Origin: Siphonodentalium dalli
Taxonomy: Eukaryota; Mollusca; Scaphopoda; Gadilida; Siphonodentaliidae
DNA: 64,000 nucleotides
Direction: 5' to 3'
Assembly (NCBI GenBank): GCA_032622095.1
Contig: CP136061.1
Coordinates: 189,104,369-189,168,368 of the forward strand
Shown here: one piece after another, positions 1 through 13,500 of the stretch
How positions within the stretch are numbered: position 1 is the stretch's first letter
How the letters are laid out: every line of letters begins with the position of its first letter
Made by a program: the position numbers and the translations under genes
The notes under the pieces: model-generated
The model's database searches: none
What the model was told of the DNA's origin: nothing
Seen by the model: the letters and a program-made list of their open reading frames with translations, nothing else

Positions 1-776
1 AAACACTGATGTATACACTGATGTATAAAGAAAAACACATGTAACATACCTAGACTTATGAGTGGATAACACAATTATCTCATATGTGACAAGAGATAGA
101 AAATGGTGATAATTCACAATCTCATGTAGTCATGAATGAGTTAATACATGTTTCTACTAAAAGTATAGGTTTGTTTTTTTATTATATGCTTTACTCTCAC
201 ATGCTATACTTAAACAGTCCAATAGAAATAATGCCTTTTCTGAACTCATACAAGATTCCTGAATTCATACAAGATAAACTGTAAATTTTATAAAATTCCT
301 AACCAATCCTGACCAATCTGAATCAATTGGAATCAATTGTAACATTGGTGCTCCTGGGTGCTCTAGTGTATTGTTATATGTGCGATAAACATGTTTTAGT
401 AATGTCTAATGAGTCTGGGTGACACGTAGCATATAATAATTTAACCTATCTGATATAATACAATCACCTATCTGGTGTAAAAAAAAAGAGCAATATCACC
501 TACCTACATGGTGTATAGACATAATATCTTTATATATTTCCATAACAAAATACAAAAACTAAAAAAGGTCTCTAAAAAGTGCTACCACACACATTTTGGC
601 ACTAAAACAGTGACTATTAATTATGATTAACCATGCGCGCTGTGTCAGTGACAGGTTACCCACTCAGGAGCTTCTATTCACAATAGCATTAAAGCTGCTT
701 AATAGGTTTTGTGACGAGAAGGAAATTGAATGCAACCTGGACACAATATAATACAAAGATTAGATCATATTTTGTC
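1..776. other. Intron of HUWE1 upstream of exon a, nothing recognised
   Basis: AT-rich non-coding sequence with short homopolymer runs. No exon, RNA gene or repeat of the families seen elsewhere in the window was recognised. Confidence 0.5.
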
Positions 777-879
777 GTTGACTACGCGAATGTAGTGGCT
801 AGTGGGAATGGTGTAGTTCACTCGTCTTCTACTCATGAACTACACCCTTTCCACTTGCCACTACATTCGCGTAGTCAAC
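777..879. repeat. 103-bp imperfect hairpin
   Basis: Two 44-bp arms starting GTTGACTACGCGAATGTAGT pair with about three mismatches around a 15-base loop. It is probably the core of a small foldback or MITE-like element, but no target duplication was identified. Confidence 0.8.
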
Positions 880-1261
880 TCCAAGCATATGTTTACGGTC
901 TTGCGTGAAAATCACGAAGCCTCCCTCGGATTTTCAAGGGCCGACGGCAGTGCACCGGGACACCACAATAGCTGCGGTGCTTTACGGGAACACATGCTCT
1001 ATTCATATACTAAGCTTTAAAATAAATTGGCTGCAGAGATGTGCTATTTAACAAAAACAAAATCCACTGCAGTCAAGAATATACAGCTAGAGACCTGTCC
1101 TGCTGTTCATTAATAGATTCACTGAATCTCCATGTAGGAGGTTTTGTCCTGATTTTCTTTGTATGTTTGTGTTTTGCGTTCCACAAGGGGGTGGGTGTCA
1201 AAACATGGCTGGAAAAAACTCTATGAAATGGAAAACAAATTGGGGTCGGGGTGGGTGGGTC

Positions 1262-1359
1262 AAAAAAGTAGCATACGTGTCTGGAAATTTTTTCCGACCC
1301 CCCCCCCCCCTCCCCCCCCCAAAAAAAAGTAGCATACGTGTCTGGAATTTTTTTTCCGA
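1262..1359. repeat. Direct repeat flanking a poly-C tract
   Basis: A 35-bp block containing AGTAGCATACGTGTCTGGAA is present at 1262-1297 and again at 1323-1359. The copies are separated by about 23 bases that are almost all C. A G-rich stretch (1185-1260) lies just upstream. Confidence 0.75.
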
Positions 1360-1404
1360 ATTTGCACTTGCTAAGTTTCTGAAATGTGCTTTTCCCATTC
1401 ATAG

Positions 1405-1522
1405 GTTAATGAGGAGACTGGAAACAGAAGACCAATAATGCTCAGTCTGCCTTCACTTGAGGAGAAGCAGCCCACTGCTGAGGATAGTGTTAAGCCTGCT
1501 GAATCGAGTGCTATGTCAAATG
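1405..1522 (+). CDS. HUWE1: HUWE1 exon a (after WWE domain)
   Basis: The exon is 118 nt, begins in phase 0 after the acceptor ATAG and ends one base into a codon before the donor GTATGT. It encodes about 39 residues starting VNEETGNRRPIML, then an acidic, low-complexity stretch rich in E, S and P. The EETGNRRP-(I/V)-ML string is characteristic of HUWE1 immediately downstream of the WWE domain, which itself must lie upstream of the window. The leftover G joins AT of the next exon to make GAT (D). The second half is poorly conserved in the family, so identification rests on the first 13 residues and on the phase match. Confidence 0.85.
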
Positions 1523-4500
1523 GTATGTGCTCTCGCATATTATCAACTCAAAAGAATTCATGACTTGTCAGTAATTGTAATTTTTATTCACAATAAGCTG
1601 ATGTACCAATGAATGAATATTTATTCCCCCATCCCAAAAGATGCGGGGTATACTGGATTTCATGCTTCTGTGGATTCATTAACGTTGTTCATATTTTCTG
1701 TTCAAAAGATATCCCTTTTTATGTTTACCCATACCATGTATGGTAAACATAGTGTCGTTGTCCGGATTGACCACTCGTCGTGCGTCCGTCCGTCTGTCCG
1801 TCCGTCTGTCCGTCCGTCTGTCCGTCCGTAGACACTTTACGTGTAATGCGATAACTCAAACATTTTTTACCTGATCAAAACCAAATTTTGTATATGGGGT
1901 TTTCAGTCCAAAATACAGATCGAGTTCGAATATGGGTTTGATCCGACTTTTTTTTGACAGAGTTATGGCCCTTTTTCGACTTAGAATTCACGCATTCTGC
2001 CATAACTCAAACATTTTTTATCTGATTGGAACCAAATTTGGTATGTGAGTTTCTCGGCCCAAAATACAGATCGAGTTCGAATATGGGTTTGATCCGACTT
2101 TTTATTACGGAGTTATGGCCCTTTTTCGACTTAGAATTCATGAATTCTGCCATAACTCAATTTGTTTTTATCTGATCGGAACCAAATTTGGTATGTGAGT
2201 TTCTCGGCCCAAAATACAGATCGAGTTCGAATATGGGTTTGATCCGACTTTTTATTGCGGAGTTATGGCCCTTTTTCGACTTAGAATTCATGAATTCTGC
2301 CATAACTCAATTTTTATGTGTACCCATACCATGTATGGTACACATAATGCCGACGTCTGGATCAACCATCCGTCGTTCGTCCGTCCGTCCGTCTGTCCGT
2401 CTGTCCGTAGACACTTGCTATCCGATTCATTTACTCGATTATTTTTTATCGGATCGTGTTCAAATTTTATGTGCATGTTTATGATGACACACTCCTCACC
2501 TGTATAGTTTTTGGTATCGATCGGTTGATCGGTTTAGAAATTATTAACACTTTGCATCCGCACATAGGCATGAGCCATCCGATGCTGTAACCAAAGTACT
2601 TTTTGTCAGATTGTTTTCATATTTGATATGTAGGTTTATAATGACACACCCCTCACCTGTATAGTTTTTGGTATCAATCAGTTGATCGATTTAGAAAATA
2701 ATTAACCCTGCACACAAATTCTATCTGATGCATCTAAGTCAAACAATTTGCTTATGATCTGCCTCATATTTCTTACCTAGGTCTTTGTTAGCACGTTCTT
2801 TATCTGTATGGATTTTGGTATTGTTTTGTTAACCCTTTCCACTCTTGTTTTTAAATAGAATTCATCCAAGCTGTGAAGACTTAAATATTTTTTATCTGAT
2901 CGGCACCAAATTTGATACATATGATCCTCACCCCAAAATACAAATCAAGTTCAAATTTGGGTTTGATCTGATATATTTTAACAGAGTTATGGCCATTTGT
3001 AATTCAAGTAACTGAGAATGTAACTAAATAGCTCTTGTCTGCCAGTGTTGGATTTTAAGAGAAGTTGTCTCACACAGTGCCTCTCTTATTAGTTTTATTT
3101 ATTTTAGCTGTACACTAGATTGAGTTACTGGTAGATAGCCTTGGTGGGTTGTGGGTGGCTGTCAAGAATATAATTAATGGATAGGTCTCTATTCTGTTCT
3201 GTGCAATATTAAGTCCAAGTGGTTAGATGGATACCAAGATAAACAAACAATATTATACTGATGGCTGGTTAATTGTCAAATTTGATAAATGACACGAGGC
3301 TCTTGTTTATCTAATTTTGAAATTTCATTACAGGCTGCCTGATAATTGACCCATGACCTACACAATTGTCTTCTATATTCCATTGATATGCTTAGAAAAT
3401 AATTAACCCTTTCCAAGTTTCCAACGGATTATTGCTATAATGCACATGGGCTCTTCCTCATATGTCTTATCTTGGGTTATCTTCACACTATTAACTTCTA
3501 TGGATTGTGGAATTGATTAATTGATTTTTGAAAAATATATTAACCCTTCAGACAGATTCTTTTGATATTACATTAAAATAATGGCTAATAGCCAATATAA
3601 TTTTTATATGCAATAGGTTACAAGCTGATAAATCTACATTATTGTTTGTATTATGCAGAAACATATTAAATGAACCCTCTTGTTGAATCAGGTTCATTAG
3701 TTAATGAACATTCAATAAGACACCAATTGAATATGCTTACAAATTATATGTGATGCATTATTTTGAAAATCAATATGGCAGATAATATTGCCAGGAACCT
3801 TATTTCCCATCTGTTCATATTGTCATGGTTGACTGAATTTTGGGGACCACAGAGTGCTTAAAAGATTAACAGTGAAGGTTATGTGTTTTAGTCTGCAAGC
3901 TACTTGTAAAATATTGTTATGTCTTGAAACCATTTGATTCAGTGTTACTTTCCTTTAAATTAACTATGGTAATCTTTTCGATTTAGGGATCATTGGGGCC
4001 AGCATCCACACCATATAATGGCTGTATAACATGGCTGTATAACATTCTATAGATAACACTTTTGAATTGTATAAACTACATGCATTTTTGACATGATTGA
4101 TAAATAAATAATAACTGGGAAGAATGGGGGGGGGGGGGGGTCATTAAAGTTCAAATTAAATATGAGATGGAATCCCACATGTTGTTCTAAGCAGTCTGGC
4201 TTGTCAACTAATTATTTCTCTTTAGAAGTGAATGAGATTTGAATAGCTGGTAGTTTTGTTTCCAATGAGCTAACTTCAACTTATAAACATATCCTCAGAA
4301 ATAACTAAACCATTGGATCTCACATAGAGAGGTCCTTGGATGAATAAGGATAGAGTTAATAGATTTAGAACACCCCCCCCCCCCCCACTTCGCAACCACA
4401 AATACTTTAACCCCTTCTTAAGACAAATTATTTGAGCTATTGAATTCAAGATAGTGCTGATATATGGATACCTGTGTTCATATCTTTGATAAATTATCAG

Positions 4501-7500
4501 TTATAGCTAATCGCTATCGCCCAGGTATGGGTTAAACATCTGCCGATCGTGATCGGCCTCTCGTTGTTTTTGTTTATCTGAAAATGTTGGATTTCCGTCC
4601 ATCTGCTGTTATATTTCAACCATAGGTTATCGGATCTCGTTAAATTTGGTTTCAAGTGGCATCATGAGAGCTTTCAAAAGAGGGTTAACCCTTTACCCAA
4701 CAAACCGGCCAAAACCGGCCAAATAAAGCTTCAACAGCCTAAAATATCTTCGGTCTGTCTCAATAGAACCATACAAATATGGATATCATTGGAACCGGCT
4801 CCTTGACCACATTGTGATAGTTACAGTTATGCCCTGTGCCAATGCATTCTCTTATATATGCGAGTCGACCATAGGTCGCCTCGCATATATAAGAGAATGC
4901 ATTGGCCTAAAAAAAATCTTTTTTTAACACTTTTTACCATTTTTTCTTACATTCTTTAACAATTTTATAATTTTTAATGTGTTAAGCCAATGCATTCTCT
5001 TATATATGCGAGGCGACCTATGGTCGACTCGCATATATAAGAGAATGCATTGGCACAGGGACCTTCTGTTGGGTAAAGGGTTAATAGATGTTCACATTTT
5101 CCTTTCAAGAGTTATCCCTCTTTCGTTATTTGAAAATGTTGGATTTTCTTCTTTCGTTTGTTAGAATTACTGTGGATGTTTCCTCGCTGACTTACATTTA
5201 GATTTTTTTCAAATGAGGTCACTAGGTCAAATAGTTGTGAAGCCACGACCATAACGCTTTCCCTTCACAGTAATTCTTAAAACGACTTTTTCTCAAGAAA
5301 CATTGGGCCTATTTTAATAGCTTATATTTGCAGGGACATATCCAGGCCGTTTTTGATCCCGATAACTGGTATTTGAACCCAAACACAAAGCACAAAAATT
5401 AGAAAAGTAATAAATATATACTTTTTAAAAATAAAAATGATTTCCCCAGATTTTCCCAATAAAAAAAAAAATCAAAACATCCAATTGTTCATTTTCAGAT
5501 AATAAAATGGAAACGGAAGCCTCGAATCAAGGTTCAGTGAAAGCTCCTGTGATAGTTGCTGGTCTCAATGAAGACCAGAAAGATAGTGCTATTAGGTATG
5601 TTGACCAAGAAGTAGCATTTTCACCAAGTTTCTCCAACCCTCAATCAAGGCCAGCTCTAAAGCCAATTATTGCTAAAACCGATATTGCTGCCAAATGATG
5701 CTTGTCTACTCATCAGAAATAAAAAACAAATTTTATGCCTTTTATAAACAAATAATTTACTCAATCCTTTTCTCTCTTTCATTCACAAAAAATCTATTTT
5801 ATCAAAGTTGTGTTTTATAAAAATTGGTGTTGTGGTTTGGAAGAGAAGGTGTTATCTGTACAAATCACCATCTATGTTTTGAAACAGGATTTAATGAATA
5901 GGGGTGCAACGATTAATCGTATAATCGATGAACAGTTGATAATCGATTACCATTTCCATCGTCGATTAATCTGCATTAATTATTTTGACATTAGAAAATG
6001 CCGGGTATTATTGAATACCGTGTTTGTTTTACACAGTTTAATCTATAACCGACGGGTTAACAACCTTTGATCGCATATCAAAGAGATTCTGACAACATGT
6101 GTACTACTCACTTATGTTGCTAACAGTCGGCAGTTCATTTGATGATGTGACATTGTTACTCTTCGGGTTGTTGTATATTCTACAATTTGGCGGCCCTGCA
6201 GCTATGAACTTATGGTGACGTTGTCTATTTATACTTGAAAGGCGGCACTACATCTTTGAAATATGCCGACTGTCACTGTGTTCAAAGAACTGAATGCACT
6301 TGCCCTTGAATCTGATTGAACCAATGGAAACCAGGAAACCTACGGCATTTTAATCAGCGATGTTCTCTGTGACATCATTTGCGAGTATACTTTGTTTGCA
6401 TAAGTATACTTAGATGTTACTAGTACAGGCTATCGCGTATCATGCAGTGAATGCTGAATGAAACTCGATATTATCAAATACTTAACTTGTTCCGAGTCCT
6501 GCAATTTGCAGGTGGTGGCACACTTTTGTGATTGTTATCCACGCTCTCCATGTTTGATGAAACTTATATTTTCCTTTTTTTAGGAACCGTCGGCCATCTG
6601 TCGTGCATTCCTACTTTTATATTGTTTGTATGTTTGGCTTTTCATAACACTGAAATTAATAGCTACGTTCGTTCTAATGAACTCGCAAATATTATTACCA
6701 TAACATCACTGAGAACTCTGCTGGTATTGAATACATTGTATTCATTGGTCATTAACAGTGGTTTATGATGCACTTTATTAACGTAAAAATTACATCAGCC
6801 GATGCCTCAAACAACCAGTGAGAGTGGAGTTAACCAGTACCCAGCCAATAGGCCATATTACAGAATACTTCCACTGATGTTATTAGGTACGATTAATCGA
6901 TTATAGTCCATTATTGATGATCGATTATCAAAATCAATAATCGTGGCACCTCTATTGATGAATATTTTGGTTTCGAGATCATTTTGATTCAGTTAACTTT
7001 ATTTTTTAAATTATCCGTATAGATTTTGAGATAAAATTTTATTATCAATTTACGTTTTTGCAGGTCTGTTGTCAATCTTGTTAGAATTCCAGTTGAACCA
7101 GATTCCATGCATGCGGCAATGAGGCTCATTCTGCGGCTCACCAGAGACCATAAATGGGCCTTGCTGTTTGCTGAGTTGGGAGGCCCCAAGCTGCTGCTGG
7201 GTCTAACTCACACTTCCAGCTTTCAAGGTTTCGTTTCCTTGGCAACACTCATTCTCAGACATATTGTAGAAGACCAATGCTCTCTGCAATACTGTATGGA
7301 GAAGGTATGAACAAACAGTGCTCAGAAATATATAAGAGATAATAATAGTGTCTTGGCTGATAACTTTAAATTTTGTATGTTTGAATGTGAGACCATTAAA
7401 AAAAATGTTCTCCTTTAATAATTGTTCATTAGATTAAACAATTATTATTTGCACATGGGTTATTTTTATGTGGATATTAACCCTGTAGATTTTCATCTTT

Positions 7501-10500
7501 TTGTCCCACAAAAAAAAATTTGTGGGGATTTCATACGAGCTATGTGGATCATTCAAATAAGCACAAATATTCACAAATTGAATATGAAATCGAATATATC
7601 AGTTTGGTGACCATTGGAGATTAGCATAAAAACACAATTTTTGAGTCTGTTAAATAAGCTATTGTATACAACCATTCCTTGTATAGAAATAGAAGTTAAC
7701 AAATTTAGTCGTTTGTGTTGAATAAATTTTGCATTAGCTCCCCGATAAGAAATCAATGTTCTATGTCAGGAAATTTGATACAACAATAAATCAGAACGGT
7801 AAGTATACACCAGAGATGAAAGTTTTCGGGGAATTCCCTGAATTCATGGTTTTCAATATTTTTTATGGAATTTTCTGGGATATTTGTATTTCAATAAATG
7901 TTGTCTTTGTCACTGAAAAGATAACCATGTATGAGAGTTTTTAATCATTATTGCATCATTTATCAGTACTCAAAGATACAGCTGAATTATCAGGTGTTAT
8001 ACGCATATTGTTTACTTAAGCTGAAGCATTTCAAAAGACCTGTCTTCAATCAGTAATTGTAATGTTCTAAAGATAGTAGCATTGCTGTCCTAGTTCACAG
8101 TAGTTCTTCAATCGGAGGCATGTATTCCACTTTTCATACGCCCGTTTGAAGAAAAAAACGTTCGTATTATGTAAATGGGTTGTCTGTCCGTACGCTTTTG
8201 GTTTCCGGATGATAACTTTAGATTGAATCGAGTGAACTGAACCAAATTTGGTATGTTAGTTTACCACATCAAAATACAGATCAAGTTCAAATATGGGTTT
8301 CGTCCGCATGATTTTGACTCGAGTTATGCCCCTTTTTCGACTTAGATTTTACCTGATTTGCGGTTTCCAGATGATAACTGATTGAATCAAGTGAACAGAA
8401 CCAAATTTGGAATATTAGTTTACCCCCAAAATACAGATCAAGTTCGAATATGGGTTTCGTTTGCATGATTTTGACTGAGTTGTGTCCCTTTTCGTCCCCC
8501 TGAAAAAAAAAATTGGGGGGGGGCTATTAAAATAGCCGGTGTCTGTCCGTGCGTCCGGAAATGGTTTCCGGATGATAACTTTAGTTTCGGTTATATCAAA
8601 AGCAAATTTCATTGGTGAGTTTATCAGACCAAAATACAGGTCAAGATCGAATATGGGTTTGCTCCGCCCATTTTTGCGAGAGTTATGGCCCTTTTTTTAC
8701 TTAGAATCTTGTAATTTTCTGGTTTCCGGATGATAACTTCAGTTTGTGTTATGATATCTGAACCAAATATGGTATGTGAGTTTATCAGCCCTATGTACAG
8801 GTCAAGTTCGAATATGGGTATGCTCCGCCCATTTTTGCGAGAGTTGTGGCCCTTTTTCGACTTGTTTTACTTAGAAAATTTCTCACTTTTTCGGTTTCCG
8901 GATGATATCTCAAGTTTGGATTCTTTAATTGCAAATACCGTTTTTATGTGTATCAGTCATATCACGATACAGGTCAAGTTCGAATTTGAGTTTGAAACCG
9001 ATGATTTTTCTCAGAGTTATGGGCTTTTCGACTTAGAAAATTCTATTTTTCTTGTAGTTTTCTTCATTTTGTGCCAATTTTAGGTTATATTTTGACTTTA
9101 AGAGTTTTTATAAGATATGGTTATTTGTATGCATGTCAGTAATGAGACAATGCACAAGTGTCTTATTCATATAGTATACTTAAACAAAGCCTCCGCTCCA
9201 AATGAAGCCACCGGTTCGGGGGACACTGTGGCCGAGCGGCCTTTTTCGACTTAGATTTTACCTGATATGCGGTTTCCAGATGATAAATTTAGATTGAATC
9301 AAGTGAACTGAACCAAATTAGGTATACAGATCAAGTTCAAATAGGGGTTCTGTCTACATGCCCCACTCTACTCCAGAAACGGGCGTATTATGCCACGCCC
9401 CGACGGCATGCTATTGTTCTGATTTCACTTCCGGTTATCGAATGTACACATTGATGTTACATCACGGACCGGATTTGACATATTTAATAACCTGATTTCA
9501 GGTTGGATGTCAATGATAACAATTAGTTCTATTTCATGAAATAGATGTGAATTAGTGCTTGGCGATATTTAAGTATAAAAATACCATGGTAATCCTAAAA
9601 TCACACTGCGGTATATGATTAAATAAAGTAAAACAAAGTTCCATATGTACATTCTATTCACAGGACCCTAAAAAGGGGGGGGGGGGTATACTGTTTTGCA
9701 CCTGTCTGTCTGTGTGTCTGACCATGCATACATTTGTCCTATGAGGACATTCTGTGGCGTGTTCAATCAGTTTGTTTAGGTTTTTCATTCTATAATTGTT
9801 CATCTTTGTTTATATGAATATGCTGATTTTTGGGTCCATCTGTCTTAGGATATCAGTCATATGTTATAGATATGCCCACACTAGGCGGTATGCCACGAGG
9901 GGGTATGCACCGGACGACAGTCCATCTCTTGTTATGAATTTCATTGGAACAACATGGCCGCCAGTGGCCATCTTGGATTTTACTCTTCGCATGACTAAAT
10001 CATTTGGATCACCATACAGGCCTCATCCCTCATCCGATCATCACCAAACTTCATACAGATCTTGGGGGTCACATCTAGCTGGGAGCTACAATGTTTTTCC
10101 AAAATTATTTTAAAAACATGATCGCCTCCAACCAGATAATTGTTTTGAAAATTAATGGGCATGTTTATGGTCACTTCTAGATGAGAGCTATCAAATTTGA
10201 ATGCTTTTCGATGAAAAACATGGCTGCCAGAATTTACTTTGAGGATGATAAATCCTTTGGCACATTCTAAAAAATCCTGCACATCAACATCCCTTATCCA
10301 ATCATCACCAAACTTCATATGGATCTGGGTGACCACAAGATGGGAGCCATCAAATTTTTTCGAATTTAGTTGAAACACAGAGCTGCCAGACGCCATACTG
10401 TATTTTACTCTTTGCTTGACTAAATCCCTTGTCATATCCTACTGGACACATACCTCATCTGATTGCCACTAAATACTTCATATTGATTTTCGTGGGTCAC

Positions 10501-13500
10501 CATTAGATGAGAGCCATAAATTTTTTTCTAAATTTTGTTAAACACATTTCACATTTGAATTCATCGGCACACACATTTATTGTAGAACTTAAAATTTTTT
10601 ACAGGCATGTTCATGATCTCTGATAGATGGGAGCTATAAAATTTGACGATATTCACTTAAAACATGGCTGCCGGCAGCTTTCTTGGCATTTGCATTACTA
10701 AATACTTTAAATATTTAAACTTTGCACATTCCTTATTGCTCCATTGACTGTAATGTACGTATGACATTGTTCCCTCTCCAAGTTGAGCTACAGTGTCATT
10801 GATATTTTCATTTACATAACAATGGTTTCAACACATGAAATGTCGTTATTGGAGAACTATCAGTAATGTGTATAAGAACAACATTGTTTTATTTCTCTAG
10901 GTTCTTCTTACCAGGTGTTCTTACCGATCAGTGTTGTTTTTATTTTGCGAGTGCCTTCGTTTCCTTCAAGTTTTGTTTTGTTGTTTTTAGGTTGTCAAAG
11001 GTGCTACCTGTGGGACTGGATCCAGTATGTCGGGTGTCACGCAAGGAAACATTGGTGCCAAAGAGCTTCATTATGTCCTCAGAGTATTAGGCCCAGCTGC
11101 CTGTCGCAATCCTGATGTGTTCTGTGATGTTGCAAAAGAAGTTTTAAGAATAGCTTTACCCCCTCCATCAAAGCGAGGTGAGAAATGTTTCCTCAGGTAT
11201 TTGGTAGTTTAAAAAAAAAGAAGAAAACTCTACCTATTGTTTGTCAAGGTCATACTCAATATCTTGTTCAAGTTCGAAAAACGGCCATCCCCCCCCCCCC
11301 CCTACTTTGGGCAGAGTTATGGCCCTTAATTTGTTAATTTTTAGTGAGTTTTTTTTGGTTTGACAAGGGACATTGGTGAGTGGGTATCTGGGCCTATGGC
11401 CCTAAACCTATATAACATAGCTGTTTGTTGATGGATTCTGGCAATTTTGTTATGTGAGTTTATTGTCACATGACACATGCCAACTTTCTAAGCAAGAGTT
11501 ATGCCACTTGTTTTTATTTATAGAATTGTGATGTTTGTTAGCATGATAACACGAACAAACATCAACTAATTTCATTCATATTTGGTATATGGATATCTCA
11601 TAACAATATTTTTAACAAGTTCAATTTCCAGGGTTGTCCGATTATTTTTTATTTGTGTTTAAGACAATTGATAGGTCTTTTGACCTAACAACACTTGAAA
11701 AAAAACATTTGGTTGGAAGAGAAGGACGAAATCTGACGAAAATGGTGATTTTCTGTCATTTTATCCAAGAAAATTCCAAATTGTAACCATTCAGTCCATT
11801 TAACTGTTGAAATTGAATTATGGGAGTGAATGAAACTGTTTAGTCTAACAACTAAAATTGTGTTATCAGCAAGAGCTAGGGAAATGGTTTATTGAATCTG
11901 ATTGATACAATTTGATTTACAATCATAAAATCAGATGAAATTTTTTCAGGGGTAAAATGGAAAATTTTAATTACTCATGGCTCAGGAAGACCATTCAGAT
12001 AAAATCATATTTCTCTTAAAAATTCCACAGTATAAAAGAGTTATTTCTCTCTCAAAATGATGTAAATTCAATCTCCGAGCCTTTAAATCTTAAAAAATGT
12101 TACCCTTATCAAATCAGGTCTGGATATGACACGGTTAGGTTATGGAAATTTCTTTGTCATGGTCTGGAGAGAGTATGGAAAATGTATGGAAAAATAAGTT
12201 TAAAATAGGAGTGGGAAAGCTGTATAATAGCTCATAGGGCTGACCTTTGGTAATACATTTAAACTTTCCTCATTCGTTATCTATCCATTGACTGTAATAT
12301 TTTTAATTATCCCCTTTCCAAGTTGAGCTAGAGTGTCATTGACACTATCATTTAATATGAATTTTGATTGCGATAGCACATTAACTTTGTTGAGGAGGAA
12401 TATTTTGTACCATATTTACGTTGCGTATGATAGCAGTTACAATTAATGATTTTCAATCCAATCCAAGCCCATGTCTAGTGGACCCCGTATATCTGATTCT
12501 TTTCTCTAGTTTCTTTAAGATGTGAAAATTGTTTATATTAAGATGGCAAGCACAATTTTTTATGTTTTGTAAAGAGTATCATATATATCTTAATATAAAT
12601 TAAGCTATCCACATGCATCTCGGCGATGACTTTTCCAGTCATGTGTTCACTATTATGGGAGATTGACAGCTGTGTCTATATGAATAAGGTGAACATGGTT
12701 ACTCCCATGACCAGCTTAATTGCTGATAGACTAATAAATTTAATATGCATCTTGCCAATATTATGACATCTTAGTAAACATGGTACTAATAGGTTAGTAA
12801 TCAAACTGCTCATTCCTGTTTATTCCAGATGAAGACGAGAGCAGGCTAACTTCTCCCACAATTCCACAGATACTAAAGTGTGCTCCAACTAAACATTCAA
12901 TTCCACATACGGTTCCGAACTCTGTCAAAGATGTCGTTGTGGACTTTATGAATGCTCTGATTGTCAGACATGATCAACCTGATGAAACAGGTATCTATAA
13001 CTGTTTATTATACTCCCACTTTGAAGAAAAATGGGTATAGTCTATTGATTTTGCCTACTGTCCGTCCGTCCGACATATCTTAAGCCATGGGTTATGGGAT
13101 CTCATGAAATTGGTATGGATATTCCCATCATAACTGCTTTCAAAGAGGTACAAATAATGTTCCCTATTTCCTTTTTAGAGTTATCCTTCTTTGTACACCT
13201 TAATACCTGGAGATCTTGGTTGTTTTGTCCGTCAGCAAAGATATCTATGACAGACATGAGTTATTTTATCTTAATTATACCCCCTTTTAAAAAAAAAAGG
13301 GGGGTATACTGTTTTGCACCTGTCCGTGTTTACTAATGACTACTTATGTGGCTAAGATTGTGTAAAATGGATATTTATGTGCATAACTTCCGTTGCGTGG
13401 CTAGCCACGTAACAGCTTTCAGATGGACGTTCTAAAATGATCTATTTGGCCTAATCAGCTTATTTAATTTTGTAGCCACTCAAAATTTGGAGAAAAAAAA

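Larger units (their letters stand above)
4689..5080. mobile_element. piggyBac-type MITE flanked by TTAA
   Basis: A 392-bp element with terminal inverted repeats CCCTTTACCCAACA and TGTTGGGTAAAGGG, flanked on both sides by TTAA (4685-4688 and 5081-5084). TTAA duplication and a CCCTTT terminus are piggyBac superfamily traits. It has no coding capacity. Inside are two 67-bp palindromes in mirror arrangement. Confidence 0.85.

Noticed and set aside
2218-2240. Core words GAGTTCGAATATGG as a Pol III B box, implying a tRNA-derived SINE
   Set aside because: No convincing A box at the right distance, no poly-A or simple tail, and no tRNA fold. The resemblance is limited to GTTCGAAT.
5507-5698. Separate 63-residue small protein starting METEASNQ
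   Set aside because: It is HUWE1 exon b read through its donor site. Phases on both sides and family similarity favour the spliced reading.
10866-11115. Overlapping short frames around exon d
   Set aside because: They are other-frame shadows of, or run-ins to, HUWE1 exon d.
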